Source: Bacteroidota bacterium
Lineage (GTDB): Bacteria > Bacteroidota > Bacteroidia > Chitinophagales > Chitinophagaceae
Direction of reading: 5' to 3'
Assembly: GCA_947463975.1 (NCBI GenBank)
Contig: CANHUW010000102.1
Span: forward strand, 1 to 6,311
DNA: 6,311 bases
The position numbers and the translations under genes are program-made. The notes under the pieces are model-generated. The model did no database searches, was not told where the DNA came from, and worked only from the letters and a program-made list of their open reading frames with translations. Every line of letters begins with the position of its first letter. The stretch's first letter is position 1. This document shows positions 1-6,311 of the stretch, in pieces.

Positions 1-455
1 ACCATCTCTACTTCTGATGTACCAATACCAAATGCAATAGATCCAAATGCACCATGTGTTGATGTATGACTATCTCCACATACTATGGTCATACCTGGTT
101 GTGTGATACCTAACTCGGGTCCTATAACGTGCACAATACCTTGGTACTGATGTCCTAAACCATATAACTCTACACCATGCTTTTGACAGTTGTCTATCAA
201 AGTGTCTACTTGAAATTTAGACAATGCATCTTTAATAGGTAATTCTTGATGCATGGTGGGTACGTTATGATCTGCAGTAGCCACAATTTGTTGTGGTCTG
301 AAAATGCTGGCACCTCTCTTCTCGATTCCACTAAATGCTTGTGGACTTGTTACCTCATGTATAAAATGCTTGTCGATGTATACCACAGATGGTCCACCTT
401 CAATTTGCTTTACCACATGTTGGTCCCAAATTTTTTCAAATAATGTTTTTCCCAT
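1..455 (-). CDS. leuC: 3-isopropylmalate dehydratase large subunit LeuC, N-terminal part
   Basis: This is the start of the large subunit of isopropylmalate isomerase, which with LeuD converts 2-isopropylmalate to 3-isopropylmalate in cytosolic leucine synthesis. The 151 codons visible (MGKTLFEKIWDQHVV...) align from the first residue with my memory of E. coli LeuC. Landmarks are YIDKHFIHEVTSPQAF at residues 26-41, the ADHNVPT loop at 61-67, GIVHVIGPE near 106-114, and the aconitase-family CGDSHTSTHGAFG stretch at 126-138. The gene runs off the left edge, so about two thirds is missing, including the cysteines that hold the 4Fe-4S cluster. The start ATG lies five bases after the leuA stop, which implies co-transcription and probably coupled translation. 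No Shine-Dalgarno sequence is evident. Family assignment is very secure. Whether leuD and leuB follow cannot be seen. Confidence 0.97.
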   Translation of the reverse strand, partial: MGKTLFEKIWDQHVVKQIEGGPSVVYIDKHFIHEVTSPQAFSGIEKRGASIFRPQQIVATADHNVPTMHQELPIKDALSKFQVDTLIDNCQKHGVELYGLGHQYQGIVHVIGPELGITQPGMTIVCGDSHTSTHGAFGSIAFGIGTSEVEM

Positions 456-460
456 AATGA

Positions 461-1609
461 TTAATTATACGCTTCCGCCATTTCTTTTAAATCTGCTTCT
501 AATACTTCTTTTTTCTTATCTGCTATTTCAACAAATTTTGGATACAATTCGTCTATTTGATTTCTTGTGTATTGATATCCCATTTTGTGTAAACGATGCG
601 CCAATGCACTTCTTCCACTTCTTGCTGTCAATACTATCTTGCTATCTTCTGCACCTACTTCTGCTGGATTAATAATTTCATAAGTTTGTGCTTCTTTCAA
701 AAATCCATCCTGATGTATGCCTGATGAATGTGAGAATGCATTAGCACCTACAATTGCTTTGTTAGGTTGCACCATCATTCTCATAATATCTGAAACCTCT
801 CTACTAATGGGATTCAATAATTTTGGATTGATATTGGTATAAAATCCTAAGTCTTTATGTTGTTGCAAGATCATCACTACTTCTTCTAATGCAGTGTTGC
901 CGGCTCTTTCGCCTAATCCATTAATAGTACATTCTATTTGTCTTGCCCCACCCATCACACCTGCAATAGAGTTGGCAGTGGCTAATCCTAAATCGTTATG
1001 ACAATGACAAGACAATATGGCTTTGTCAATGTTAGGCACATTATTGCTTAAGTAAGCCATTTTTTCTTGATACTGATAAGGCAAACAATAACCTGTTGTA
1101 TCTGGAATATTTAATGTGGTTGCACCTGCTTTCACCACCGCTTCAATCACTCTTGCTAAATATTCATTGTCTGTTCTTCCAGCATCTTCTGCATAAAATT
1201 CTACATCGTCTGTAAAATTTCTTGCCATCTTCACTGCGTTCACTGCACGCTCAATTATTTCTTCTCTATTGCTATTGAACTTGTATTTGATATGCAAATC
1301 GGATGTACCTATACCCGTATGAATTCTAAATCGCTTTGCCGGCTTTAATGCTTCCGCCGCCACTTCAATATCATTTTGCACGGCTCTAGTCAATCCGCAT
1401 ACAACGGTATTTTTTAAAGTCTTTGCAATTTGGTTGACAGATTCAAAATCTCCAGGACTAGAAACAGGGAAACCTGCTTCTAAAATGTCCACCCCAAGTT
1501 CTTCTAGCTTCACCGCTAGCTCTAATTTCTCCTTGGTGTTTAATTTACACCCAGGCACCTGTTCACCATCTCTTAAAGTGGTATCAAATATGAATACTTT
1601 TTGGCTCAT
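461..1609 (-). CDS. leuA: 2-isopropylmalate synthase, short form lacking the regulatory domain
   Basis: This enzyme condenses acetyl-CoA with 2-oxoisovalerate, the first committed step to leucine. The 382-residue protein is a complete TIM-barrel HMGL-like domain followed by the two small linker subdomains. The first signature, FDTTLRDGEQ, is at residues 8-17 with metal ligand Asp14. The second, around CHCHNDLG (201-208), carries His202 and His204. NGLGERAGN ends at Asn238, and HSSGIHQDG lies at 294-302. These metal-ligand numbers match my recollection of E. coli LeuA exactly. E. coli LeuA is about 523 residues; here the protein stops near 382, where the leucine-binding C-terminal domain would begin, so leucine feedback through that domain is not expected. 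The pocket has IPMS-like His97 but Tyr139 where E. coli LeuA has Ser. Citramalate synthase is the main alternative. It heads an operon with leuC five bases downstream. Confidence 0.93.
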   Translation of the reverse strand: MSQKVFIFDTTLRDGEQVPGCKLNTKEKLELAVKLEELGVDILEAGFPVSSPGDFESVNQIAKTLKNTVVCGLTRAVQNDIEVAAEALKPAKRFRIHTGIGTSDLHIKYKFNSNREEIIERAVNAVKMARNFTDDVEFYAEDAGRTDNEYLARVIEAVVKAGATTLNIPDTTGYCLPYQYQEKMAYLSNNVPNIDKAILSCHCHNDLGLATANSIAGVMGGARQIECTINGLGERAGNTALEEVVMILQQHKDLGFYTNINPKLLNPISREVSDIMRMMVQPNKAIVGANAFSHSSGIHQDGFLKEAQTYEIINPAEVGAEDSKIVLTARSGRSALAHRLHKMGYQYTRNQIDELYPKFVEIADKKKEVLEADLKEMAEAYN

Positions 1610-1642
1610 AGCATTGATTTACAATCGGTTATAGATACAAAA

Positions 1643-1657
1643 CGGGCCCTAGGCCCG
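1643..1657 (-). promoter_or_regulatory. GC-rich hairpin in the leuA leader
   Basis: CGGGCC and GGCCCG form a perfect 6-bp stem around a three-base loop, in an otherwise AT-rich spacer 33 bases before the leuA start. On the minus strand it is followed by only four T residues. If the proposed promoter is right, the hairpin lies within a few bases of the transcript's 5' end. That is too early for a normal intrinsic terminator, and would better suit a 5'-end stabilising structure or a DNA-level protein site. I see no leader peptide rich in leucine codons, so classical attenuation is not supported. Confidence 0.45.
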
Positions 1658-1666
1658 GTGATTCTC

Positions 1667-1698
1667 CAAATTTACCCAATATCAACAAGTAATTCACA
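1667..1698 (-). promoter_or_regulatory. Candidate leuA promoter (Bacteroidota type)
   Basis: Reading the minus strand, TAAATTTG at 1674-1667 is a full match to the TAnnTTTG -7 box used by the primary sigma factor in Bacteroidota. A weak TGTG at 1698-1695 sits 20 bases before it, at about the spacing expected for the TTTG -33 element. Transcription would start near 1660, giving a leader of roughly 50 bases before the leuA ATG. The -33 match is imperfect, so this is a motif-based inference only. Confidence 0.42.
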
Positions 1699-1759
1699 TC
1701 ATTTTTATGCCTAATTTACAACCTGTAAGGGATGTATTTTTTGTTTAATTGGTTGATTT

Positions 1760-1771
1760 TCAATATATTGA
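1760..1771. promoter_or_regulatory. 12-bp perfect palindrome before the helical-repeat gene
   Basis: TCAATATATTGA is a perfect 12-bp palindrome ending 16 bases before the ATG at 1788. It could be a dimeric regulator site or a weak hairpin at the 5' end of the mRNA. It is composed almost wholly of A and T, so chance occurrence in this AT-rich spacer is quite possible. Confidence 0.25.
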
Positions 1772-1787
1772 CCTTAAATCGGCTACG

Positions 1788-3326
1788 ATGCCCAACCTAA
1801 GTTCGGATGCTTTATTTATTCTAATCAAATCCCTTGAAAAAGGAGAAAAGCGCAATTTTAAGCTGTTTGTCGCACGTAATTCCGGCTCAGCAGACCTTAA
1901 AATTGTACAGCTTTTTGATGCCTTGGATAAAATGCATACTTACGATGAGGAAGAATTGCTTCGAAAAAACGAGTCCATCCAAAAACAACAGCTCTCTAAT
2001 TTAAAAGCGCATTTATACGATCAAATTCTATCTAGTCTACGCATTTTAAAACAAAGTGAAAATATTGACCTACAAATTCACGAGCAATTAGACCACGCCA
2101 AAATTTTATACAACAAGGGTTTGTATATTCAATCGTTAAGACTTTTAGAAAAAATTAAACAATTAGCTAAACAAAATAATCAGGTTACTTATTTATTGCA
2201 AGTATTGTTTTTAGAAAAGAAAATTGAATCGCTTCATATTACCAGAAGTATGCAAGACCGTGCAGAAAAATTAAGCTTGGAAATGAATGAAGTGAATGAT
2301 CGTATTGAAATGATCACGGCTATTTCTAATCTAAGTTTACAATTGTATGGTTGGTATATTCAACATGGTCACGCCAGAAATGATGAAGATAGAAAAGCGG
2401 TGGATGATTTAATGAATAATGGCTCAATAGAATTAGTAAAATCTTCAAAAGGTTTTTATGAGAGATTGTACAGGTACCAATGTTATTGCTGGTATGGATT
2501 TATCAATCAAGATTTTTTAATGCATTATAGATATGCACAAAAATGGGTGGATTTGTTTGATAAGGAAGAGCACATGCAACAAATTGAATCTGCACAATAT
2601 ATTAAAGGATTACACAATTTAATTACTTCTTTGTTTGATTTGAGATATGTTGACAAATTTAAAGAGACCATTACTGTTTTAGAAAATGTGATGGATAGCC
2701 CTATTGTTTTAAATAACCAAAATAATAAAATTCAATCTTTTGTTTACTTGTACATTGCTAAAATTAATCAGCACTTTTTAGAAGGAAGTTTTAGTGAAGG
2801 CTTAGTAATGGTGCCCACTATAGAAGAAAAATTAAAAGACATTATACTATATATGGACAGCCATAGAGTATTGGTTTTTTATTATAAAATTGCTTGTTTA
2901 TATTTTGGTGCAGGCCAAGCTGACAAAGCGATTGACTACTTAAATAGAATTATTCATTGGAAGCTAAACTTGCGTGACGATTTACAATGTTATGCTAGAT
3001 TGCTGCATTTAATTGCGCATTATGAATTAGGCAATATGGATATTGTAAACTATTTATCTAAATCGGTTTATCGCTATATGGCTAAGATGAATAATTTAGG
3101 CGCTGTAGAAGAAGTGTTGTTTAATTTTATTAGAAAGTCTATTCAATCGGGTGGTGAGATGAATCAATCCTTCCAAGATTTATTACAAACCTTACAGCCT
3201 TTAGAGAAAAACAAATTAGAAAGCCGCGCCTTTATGTATTTAGATATTATCTCTTGGTTAGAGAGTAGAATTCAAGGCAAGGATGTACAGAGTATTATTA
3301 AAGAAAAGTATTTATTACACAAATAA
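1788..3326 (+). CDS. Helical-repeat (TPR-like) protein of unknown function
   Basis: I do not recognise a named function. The 512-residue product is cytosolic in appearance: no signal peptide, no convincing membrane segment, and almost entirely predicted helix. The N-terminus (residues 1-50) has a basic helical motif, LIKSLEKGEKRNFKLF (12-27), that I associate with a Bacteroidota-restricted family. Two stretches look like TPR helix pairs: LDHAKILYNKGLYIQSLRLL (101-120) with the helix after it, and 363-415, containing YYKIACLYFGAGQADKAIDYL. Aromatic clusters such as YRYQCYCWYGF (228-238) are conspicuous. No catalytic motif is visible, so a scaffold or protein-binding role is the natural guess. 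I chose the ATG at 1788 because the family motif begins right after it; an in-frame TTG at 1749 would add 13 residues. It is divergent from leuA, convergent with the synthetase gene, and therefore monocistronic. Confidence 0.85.
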   Translation: MPNLSSDALFILIKSLEKGEKRNFKLFVARNSGSADLKIVQLFDALDKMHTYDEEELLRKNESIQKQQLSNLKAHLYDQILSSLRILKQSENIDLQIHEQLDHAKILYNKGLYIQSLRLLEKIKQLAKQNNQVTYLLQVLFLEKKIESLHITRSMQDRAEKLSLEMNEVNDRIEMITAISNLSLQLYGWYIQHGHARNDEDRKAVDDLMNNGSIELVKSSKGFYERLYRYQCYCWYGFINQDFLMHYRYAQKWVDLFDKEEHMQQIESAQYIKGLHNLITSLFDLRYVDKFKETITVLENVMDSPIVLNNQNNKIQSFVYLYIAKINQHFLEGSFSEGLVMVPTIEEKLKDIILYMDSHRVLVFYYKIACLYFGAGQADKAIDYLNRIIHWKLNLRDDLQCYARLLHLIAHYELGNMDIVNYLSKSVYRYMAKMNNLGAVEEVLFNFIRKSIQSGGEMNQSFQDLLQTLQPLEKNKLESRAFMYLDIISWLESRIQGKDVQSIIKEKYLLHK

Positions 3327-3355
3327 AAAAGAGTCTCTGAAAGAGACTCTTTTTT
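3325..3355. terminator. Bidirectional intrinsic terminator between convergent genes
   Basis: GAGTCTCT (3331-3338) pairs perfectly with AGAGACTC (3342-3349) across a GAA loop. Six A residues precede the stem and six T residues follow it, so each strand reads as a hairpin followed by a U tract. It overlaps the stop codon of the plus-strand helical-repeat gene and lies 16 bases past the end of the minus-strand acyl-CoA synthetase gene, so it can serve both. Confidence 0.93.
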
Positions 3356-3371
3356 AAAATTGGAAGAAGCT

Positions 3372-5153
3372 TTATACATACATCGCTTCAATCTCTTTTT
3401 CAAAATTGGCCACTATATTTTTTCTTCTGATACTCAACTTTGGCGTCATCTCTTGTTGATCAATAGAGAACTCTCTTGGTATTAAAGTAAATTTCTTTAC
3501 CTGCTCTACCTGATTAAACAATTTATTGTATTCGTCTACAATATCAGCAATCATAGTAACTACCATCGTATTCTTGATAATTTCTTCATTACTGGTATAT
3601 TCAATGCCATGGTGCTTTGCCCATTCTTTCAACTTAGAAAATCCTGGCACAATCAATGCACTTACAAAACGCTTATTGTCTCCGATCAAAACAATTTGTT
3701 CAATGAAAGGACTTTCTTTCATTTTATTTTCAATGGGTTGTGGTGCAACATATTTACCACCACTTGTTTTGAATAATTCTTTCTTACGATCAGTGATTTT
3801 TAAAAACTTGCCATCAATCACTTCTCCAATATCACCTGTATGTAACCAGCCATTGATAATCGTTTCTGCTGTTAAATCAGGACGCTTATAGTATCCTTTC
3901 ATTACACTTGGACCAGCAACGCAGATCTCTCCATCCGCTTCTAGCTTATATTCCACGCCACTGATGACATGTCCAACAGTTCCAAACTTGGTTCCACCTG
4001 GGGTTCTTAGGTTAATACTAATGATAGGGCTATTCTCAGTTGGACCATAGCCTTCATATACGGGAATTTGTGCCGCATTAAAGATGCGCAATAATTTTAC
4101 TTGACAAGCAGCACCGCCTGTAACAATGAACTTTACATTACCTCCCAATGCTTCTCTCCACTTAACAAAAATTAATTTATTGGCTAATTTTAATTGTGTA
4201 CGATACCACCAAGATCCAGGATTCAAATTATCATATTGTTCACCTAGAGCAACGGCCCAGAAAAATAATTTTCTTTTTACGCCTGTTAATGATTCACCAG
4301 TGATCATGATTTTTTCGAATACTTTTTCTAATAATCTTGGCACTGTTGAGAATGCATCTGGTTTAATTTCTTTTAAATTATCACCAATGGTTTCAAGGCT
4401 TTCAGCATAATAGATGCTCATGCCACTATACATATAAATATAGGAAGCTACTTTTTCAAAAATATGATTCAGTGGTAAAAAGCTTAGTACTTTTTGCTCA
4501 GGCTGATCTGGAAAAGGAAAACTAGTTTTACCAGACTGTAAATTAAAATAAATGCTTTTATGCGTTAACATGACGCCTTTTGGTGTGCCTGTAGTGCCTG
4601 AAGTATATATAAAGGTAGCTACATGTTCTACTGGAATTTCTTTCTTAATAACTTCTACTTGATTTAATAAATCAGCATCCTTATTCAATAAACTTGTCCA
4701 ATGTTTTGCACCTTCAATATGATCAAAGGTATACACCTCTTTTAAGCAAGGTACTTCTGCCTTGATAGACATTACTTTGTCGTAAAGTTCTTGATTGCTT
4801 GCAAACATGTATTGTACAGATGCATCGTTCAAGATAAATTTTAACTCTAGAGGATTGGTAGTTGGATAAACAGGCACCCAGATAACACCAATTTGCTGTG
4901 TAGCCATATCTGCTGTCAACCATTCTGGTCTATTGGAACTTATGATAGCTATTTTATCACTTCCCTCTGGAGTATAATCTCTACCAGATAAACCAAGGGT
5001 TAATAAACCGGCACTCAACTGGTTGACAGTAGAGGCTATTTCTTGGGTGGAGTACTTTTTCCAAACACCAGTTTCTTTGGCAGCCAACATATCCTCTTTG
5101 GGAAAATGTTTTAATTGATGTTCGATACAATCGAAGAGTCTTTTAATTTCCAT
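3372..5153 (-). CDS. Long-chain fatty-acid--CoA ligase (AMP-forming)
   Basis: This adenylate-forming enzyme activates fatty acids to acyl-CoA through an acyl-AMP intermediate, for beta-oxidation or lipid synthesis. The 593-residue length and the motif KPDAFSTVPRLLEKVFEKI (264-282) fit the COG1022/FAA1-like branch rather than E. coli FadD. Motifs appear in order: P-loop YTSGTTGTPKG (183-193), LPLNHIFE (227-234), YGPTE (369-373), GWLHTGD (435-441), DRKKELFKTSGGKYV (455-469) for the hinge and small lid domain, and a C-terminal TPKLSIRRK (570-578). That last segment has Ser where many relatives have the A10 lysine. There is no signal peptide, so a cytosolic or peripheral membrane enzyme is expected. 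I start it at the ATG at 5153 because an in-frame TTG 21 bases upstream lies in the promoter-like spacer. It sits behind the DUF1015 gene's terminator, so it probably has its own promoter. Chain-length preference cannot be read from the sequence. Confidence 0.95.
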   Translation of the reverse strand: MEIKRLFDCIEHQLKHFPKEDMLAAKETGVWKKYSTQEIASTVNQLSAGLLTLGLSGRDYTPEGSDKIAIISSNRPEWLTADMATQQIGVIWVPVYPTTNPLELKFILNDASVQYMFASNQELYDKVMSIKAEVPCLKEVYTFDHIEGAKHWTSLLNKDADLLNQVEVIKKEIPVEHVATFIYTSGTTGTPKGVMLTHKSIYFNLQSGKTSFPFPDQPEQKVLSFLPLNHIFEKVASYIYMYSGMSIYYAESLETIGDNLKEIKPDAFSTVPRLLEKVFEKIMITGESLTGVKRKLFFWAVALGEQYDNLNPGSWWYRTQLKLANKLIFVKWREALGGNVKFIVTGGAACQVKLLRIFNAAQIPVYEGYGPTENSPIISINLRTPGGTKFGTVGHVISGVEYKLEADGEICVAGPSVMKGYYKRPDLTAETIINGWLHTGDIGEVIDGKFLKITDRKKELFKTSGGKYVAPQPIENKMKESPFIEQIVLIGDNKRFVSALIVPGFSKLKEWAKHHGIEYTSNEEIIKNTMVVTMIADIVDEYNKLFNQVEQVKKFTLIPREFSIDQQEMTPKLSIRRKNIVANFEKEIEAMYV

Positions 5154-5170
5154 AGTCAAGCAATTGACTA
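5153..5170. promoter_or_regulatory. Inverted repeat touching the acyl-CoA synthetase start codon
   Basis: TAGTCAA (5153-5159) and TTGACTA (5164-5170) form a perfect 7+7 bp inverted repeat with a four-base spacer. It occupies the bases directly before the ATG and overlaps the A of the start codon. A near-match to a -7 box, TATTTTG (5178-5172 on the minus strand, one base short of TAnnTTTG), lies just upstream, which would place the repeat at the transcription start. It could be a repressor operator or an mRNA hairpin limiting access to the start codon. Confidence 0.45.
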
Positions 5171-5179
5171 ACAAAATAC

Positions 5180-5208
5180 AAAAAAAACCCGACCAAAGGA
5201 CGGGTTTT
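5180..5208 (-). terminator. Intrinsic terminator of the DUF1015 gene
   Basis: On the minus strand AAAACCCG pairs with CGGGTTTT, and inside it CC pairs with GG across a U-U mismatch and a three-base loop. Eight T residues complete the signal at 5187-5180. It begins 19 bases after the DUF1015 stop codon and ends 26 bases before the synthetase ATG, so it should separate the two genes transcriptionally. Confidence 0.87.
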
Positions 5209-5227
5209 AGCTATAAAAATCTTGTTT

Positions 5228-6311
5228 TTAGTAAATCAAATGGGTCAATAAGCCATCTCTTAATTTTGGCTCAAACCAAGTACTTTTTGGTGGCATGACT
5301 TCACCAGCATCTGCAATGTTGAACAATTGATCGATGGTTACAGGGTATAAACTAAACGCAATGGCCATTTCTCCACTAGCAACTCTTTTTTCAAGCTCTG
5401 TTAAACCACGAATACCTCCCACAAAATCAATTCTCTTGTCTGTTCTTTGATCTTGGATATTCAATAGTGGTGCTAAAATATTATTGGATAAAATGGTTAC
5501 ATCTAATACGCCAATGGGGTCTGCATCGTTATATGTTCCAGTTTTTGCAGTTAGGCTATACCATTGATTTTGCAAATACATACCAAAGCTGTGTAATTGT
5601 GTAGGCTTATATGCAGTATCTACTTTAGTAACCGTAAATTGATTTTCTAGGGCAGTTATAAATGCCTCAACACTATGACCATTCAAATCTTTTACTACAC
5701 GATTATAATCCATAATGTGTAATTGATTAGAAGGAAACAATGTAGTTAAAAAATAATCGGCACTTTCTGGTGCAGCTAATTTTACTTTTGCAGCTGATGC
5801 GGCTCTATGATGTCCATCTGCGATATAAGTACATGGAACTTCTTTTTCAAATAATTGAGTAATTTGATCAATAATAGTTTCATCACTCACTGCCCAAACC
5901 GTATGTTGAATTCCATCTTCGGCAGTAAAATCATACACTGCATTTTTAGTGGTTTTCCATTTATCAATTAATGCATCAATAGATACTTGATTACGATACG
6001 CTAAAAATACATTACCTGTTTGTGCTCCAGAGGTCTTGATATGATTGATTCTATCCTGCTCTTTCTCTGGTCTTGTAAACTCGTGCTTCTTAATGATATC
6101 TTGATTATAATCATCAATACTACTTACACAAACCAATCCCGTTTGTGCACGGCCATCCATAATTAATTGATAGATATAATAACAAGGCTTTGATTCTTTA
6201 AACAACACTTCTCTTTGTAAGAATGCATTTAAATTTTCTAAAGCTAAATCGTACACTTGTTGTGAGTGTATATCAACTGTTTCTGGTAAATCAATTTCAC
6301 TCTTTGTGATA
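5228..6311 (-). CDS. DUF1015 family protein, N-terminus outside the window
   Basis: The visible 360 codons match the DUF1015 (COG4198) family as I remember it. Motifs are QTGLVCVSSIDDY (56-68 of the visible part), KHEFTRPEKEQDRINHI (75-91), the invariant-looking ADGHHRAAS (164-172), a GGIRGLTELEKRV stretch (298-310), and the C-terminal MPPKSTWFEPK (339-349). The frame is open to the right edge, so the protein begins upstream; full-length relatives suggest roughly 50-60 residues are missing. The GTG at 6256 is internal, because conserved family sequence (SEIDLPETVDIHSQQVYD) continues before it. The biochemical role is not established from sequence. The DGHHR motif resembles that of ParB-fold proteins including archaeal free-serine kinase, and in Bacteroidota I recall this family beside serC and serA. 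That link to serine metabolism is inference and those neighbours are not visible here. Confidence 0.93.
   Translation of the reverse strand, partial: ITKSEIDLPETVDIHSQQVYDLALENLNAFLQREVLFKESKPCYYIYQLIMDGRAQTGLVCVSSIDDYNQDIIKKHEFTRPEKEQDRINHIKTSGAQTGNVFLAYRNQVSIDALIDKWKTTKNAVYDFTAEDGIQHTVWAVSDETIIDQITQLFEKEVPCTYIADGHHRAASAAKVKLAAPESADYFLTTLFPSNQLHIMDYNRVVKDLNGHSVEAFITALENQFTVTKVDTAYKPTQLHSFGMYLQNQWYSLTAKTGTYNDADPIGVLDVTILSNNILAPLLNIQDQRTDKRIDFVGGIRGLTELEKRVASGEMAIAFSLYPVTIDQLFNIADAGEVMPPKSTWFEPKLRDGLLTHLIY

Noticed and set aside
304..672. Plus-strand reading frame with a hydrophobic, leucine-rich translation
   Set aside because: It lies entirely antisense to the well-supported leuC and leuA genes, and its apparent membrane-like composition comes from reading A-rich codons backwards.
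461..1609. Naming this gene citramalate or homocitrate synthase
   Set aside because: The IHTGIGTSDLH segment and metal-site sequence are of LeuA type, and overall similarity to E. coli LeuA is high; only the pocket tyrosine points elsewhere.
1643..1657. Reading the leuA leader hairpin as an attenuator-terminator
   Set aside because: Only four T residues follow, the hairpin would be too close to the predicted transcript start, and no leucine-rich leader peptide is visible.
1715..1743. Plus-strand promoter for the helical-repeat gene (TTTA at 1715-1718, TATTTTTTG at 1735-1743)
   Set aside because: The -7-like box has one base too many and the -33 element is poor; in a T-rich run this is too weak to annotate.
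1749..1787. TTG start adding 13 residues to the helical-repeat protein
   Set aside because: An ATG at 1788 directly precedes the family-like sequence, and the extension crosses the AT-rich palindrome and likely leader.
5154..5174. TTG start adding seven residues to the acyl-CoA synthetase
   Set aside because: The extension is encoded by the inverted repeat and promoter-like spacer, while the ATG at 5153 gives a normal family N-terminus.
6254..6256. GTG as the DUF1015 start codon
   Set aside because: The frame stays open to the window edge and the upstream residues fit the family, so the true start is outside.

Overview
The window is about 6.3 kb of AT-rich bacterial chromosome carrying ordinary core-metabolism genes. 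Several signs point to a member of the Bacteroidota, probably near the Chitinophagaceae. There is a short leucine-pathway synthase next to leuC, a helical-repeat protein of a type I associate with that phylum, and a DUF1015 protein. There is no convincing Shine-Dalgarno sequence before any start codon, and a TAnnTTTG-type -7 box precedes leuA. The taxonomic placement is inference from protein style, not from a marker gene.

Layout, left to right. Positions 1-455 (minus) hold the first 151 codons of leuC, cut by the window edge. Positions 461-1609 (minus) hold leuA, five bases upstream of leuC, so the two form the start of a leucine operon transcribed leftward. Positions 1610-1787 are a divergent control region with a candidate leuA promoter, a GC-rich hairpin in the leuA leader, and a 12-bp palindrome before the next gene. 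Positions 1788-3326 (plus) hold a 512-residue all-helical, TPR-like protein of unknown function. A strong bidirectional terminator at 3325-3355 separates it from the convergent acyl-CoA synthetase gene at 3372-5153 (minus). Positions 5154-5227 pack a 7+7 bp inverted repeat touching the synthetase start codon together with the terminator of the upstream gene. Positions 5228-6311 (minus) hold a DUF1015 protein whose N-terminus lies beyond the window.

Functionally, LeuA condenses 2-oxoisovalerate with acetyl-CoA, and LeuC (with LeuD, not seen here) isomerises the product. The acyl-CoA synthetase activates fatty acids and appears to be its own transcription unit. The DUF1015 protein may relate to serine metabolism by family association, but nothing in this window tests that. 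I see no mobile element, CRISPR array, RNA gene, phage gene or defence cassette, and no clear new multi-gene system. The points most worth a second look are the truncated LeuA with a CimA-like pocket tyrosine, the 512-residue orphan family, and the inverted repeat at the synthetase start.
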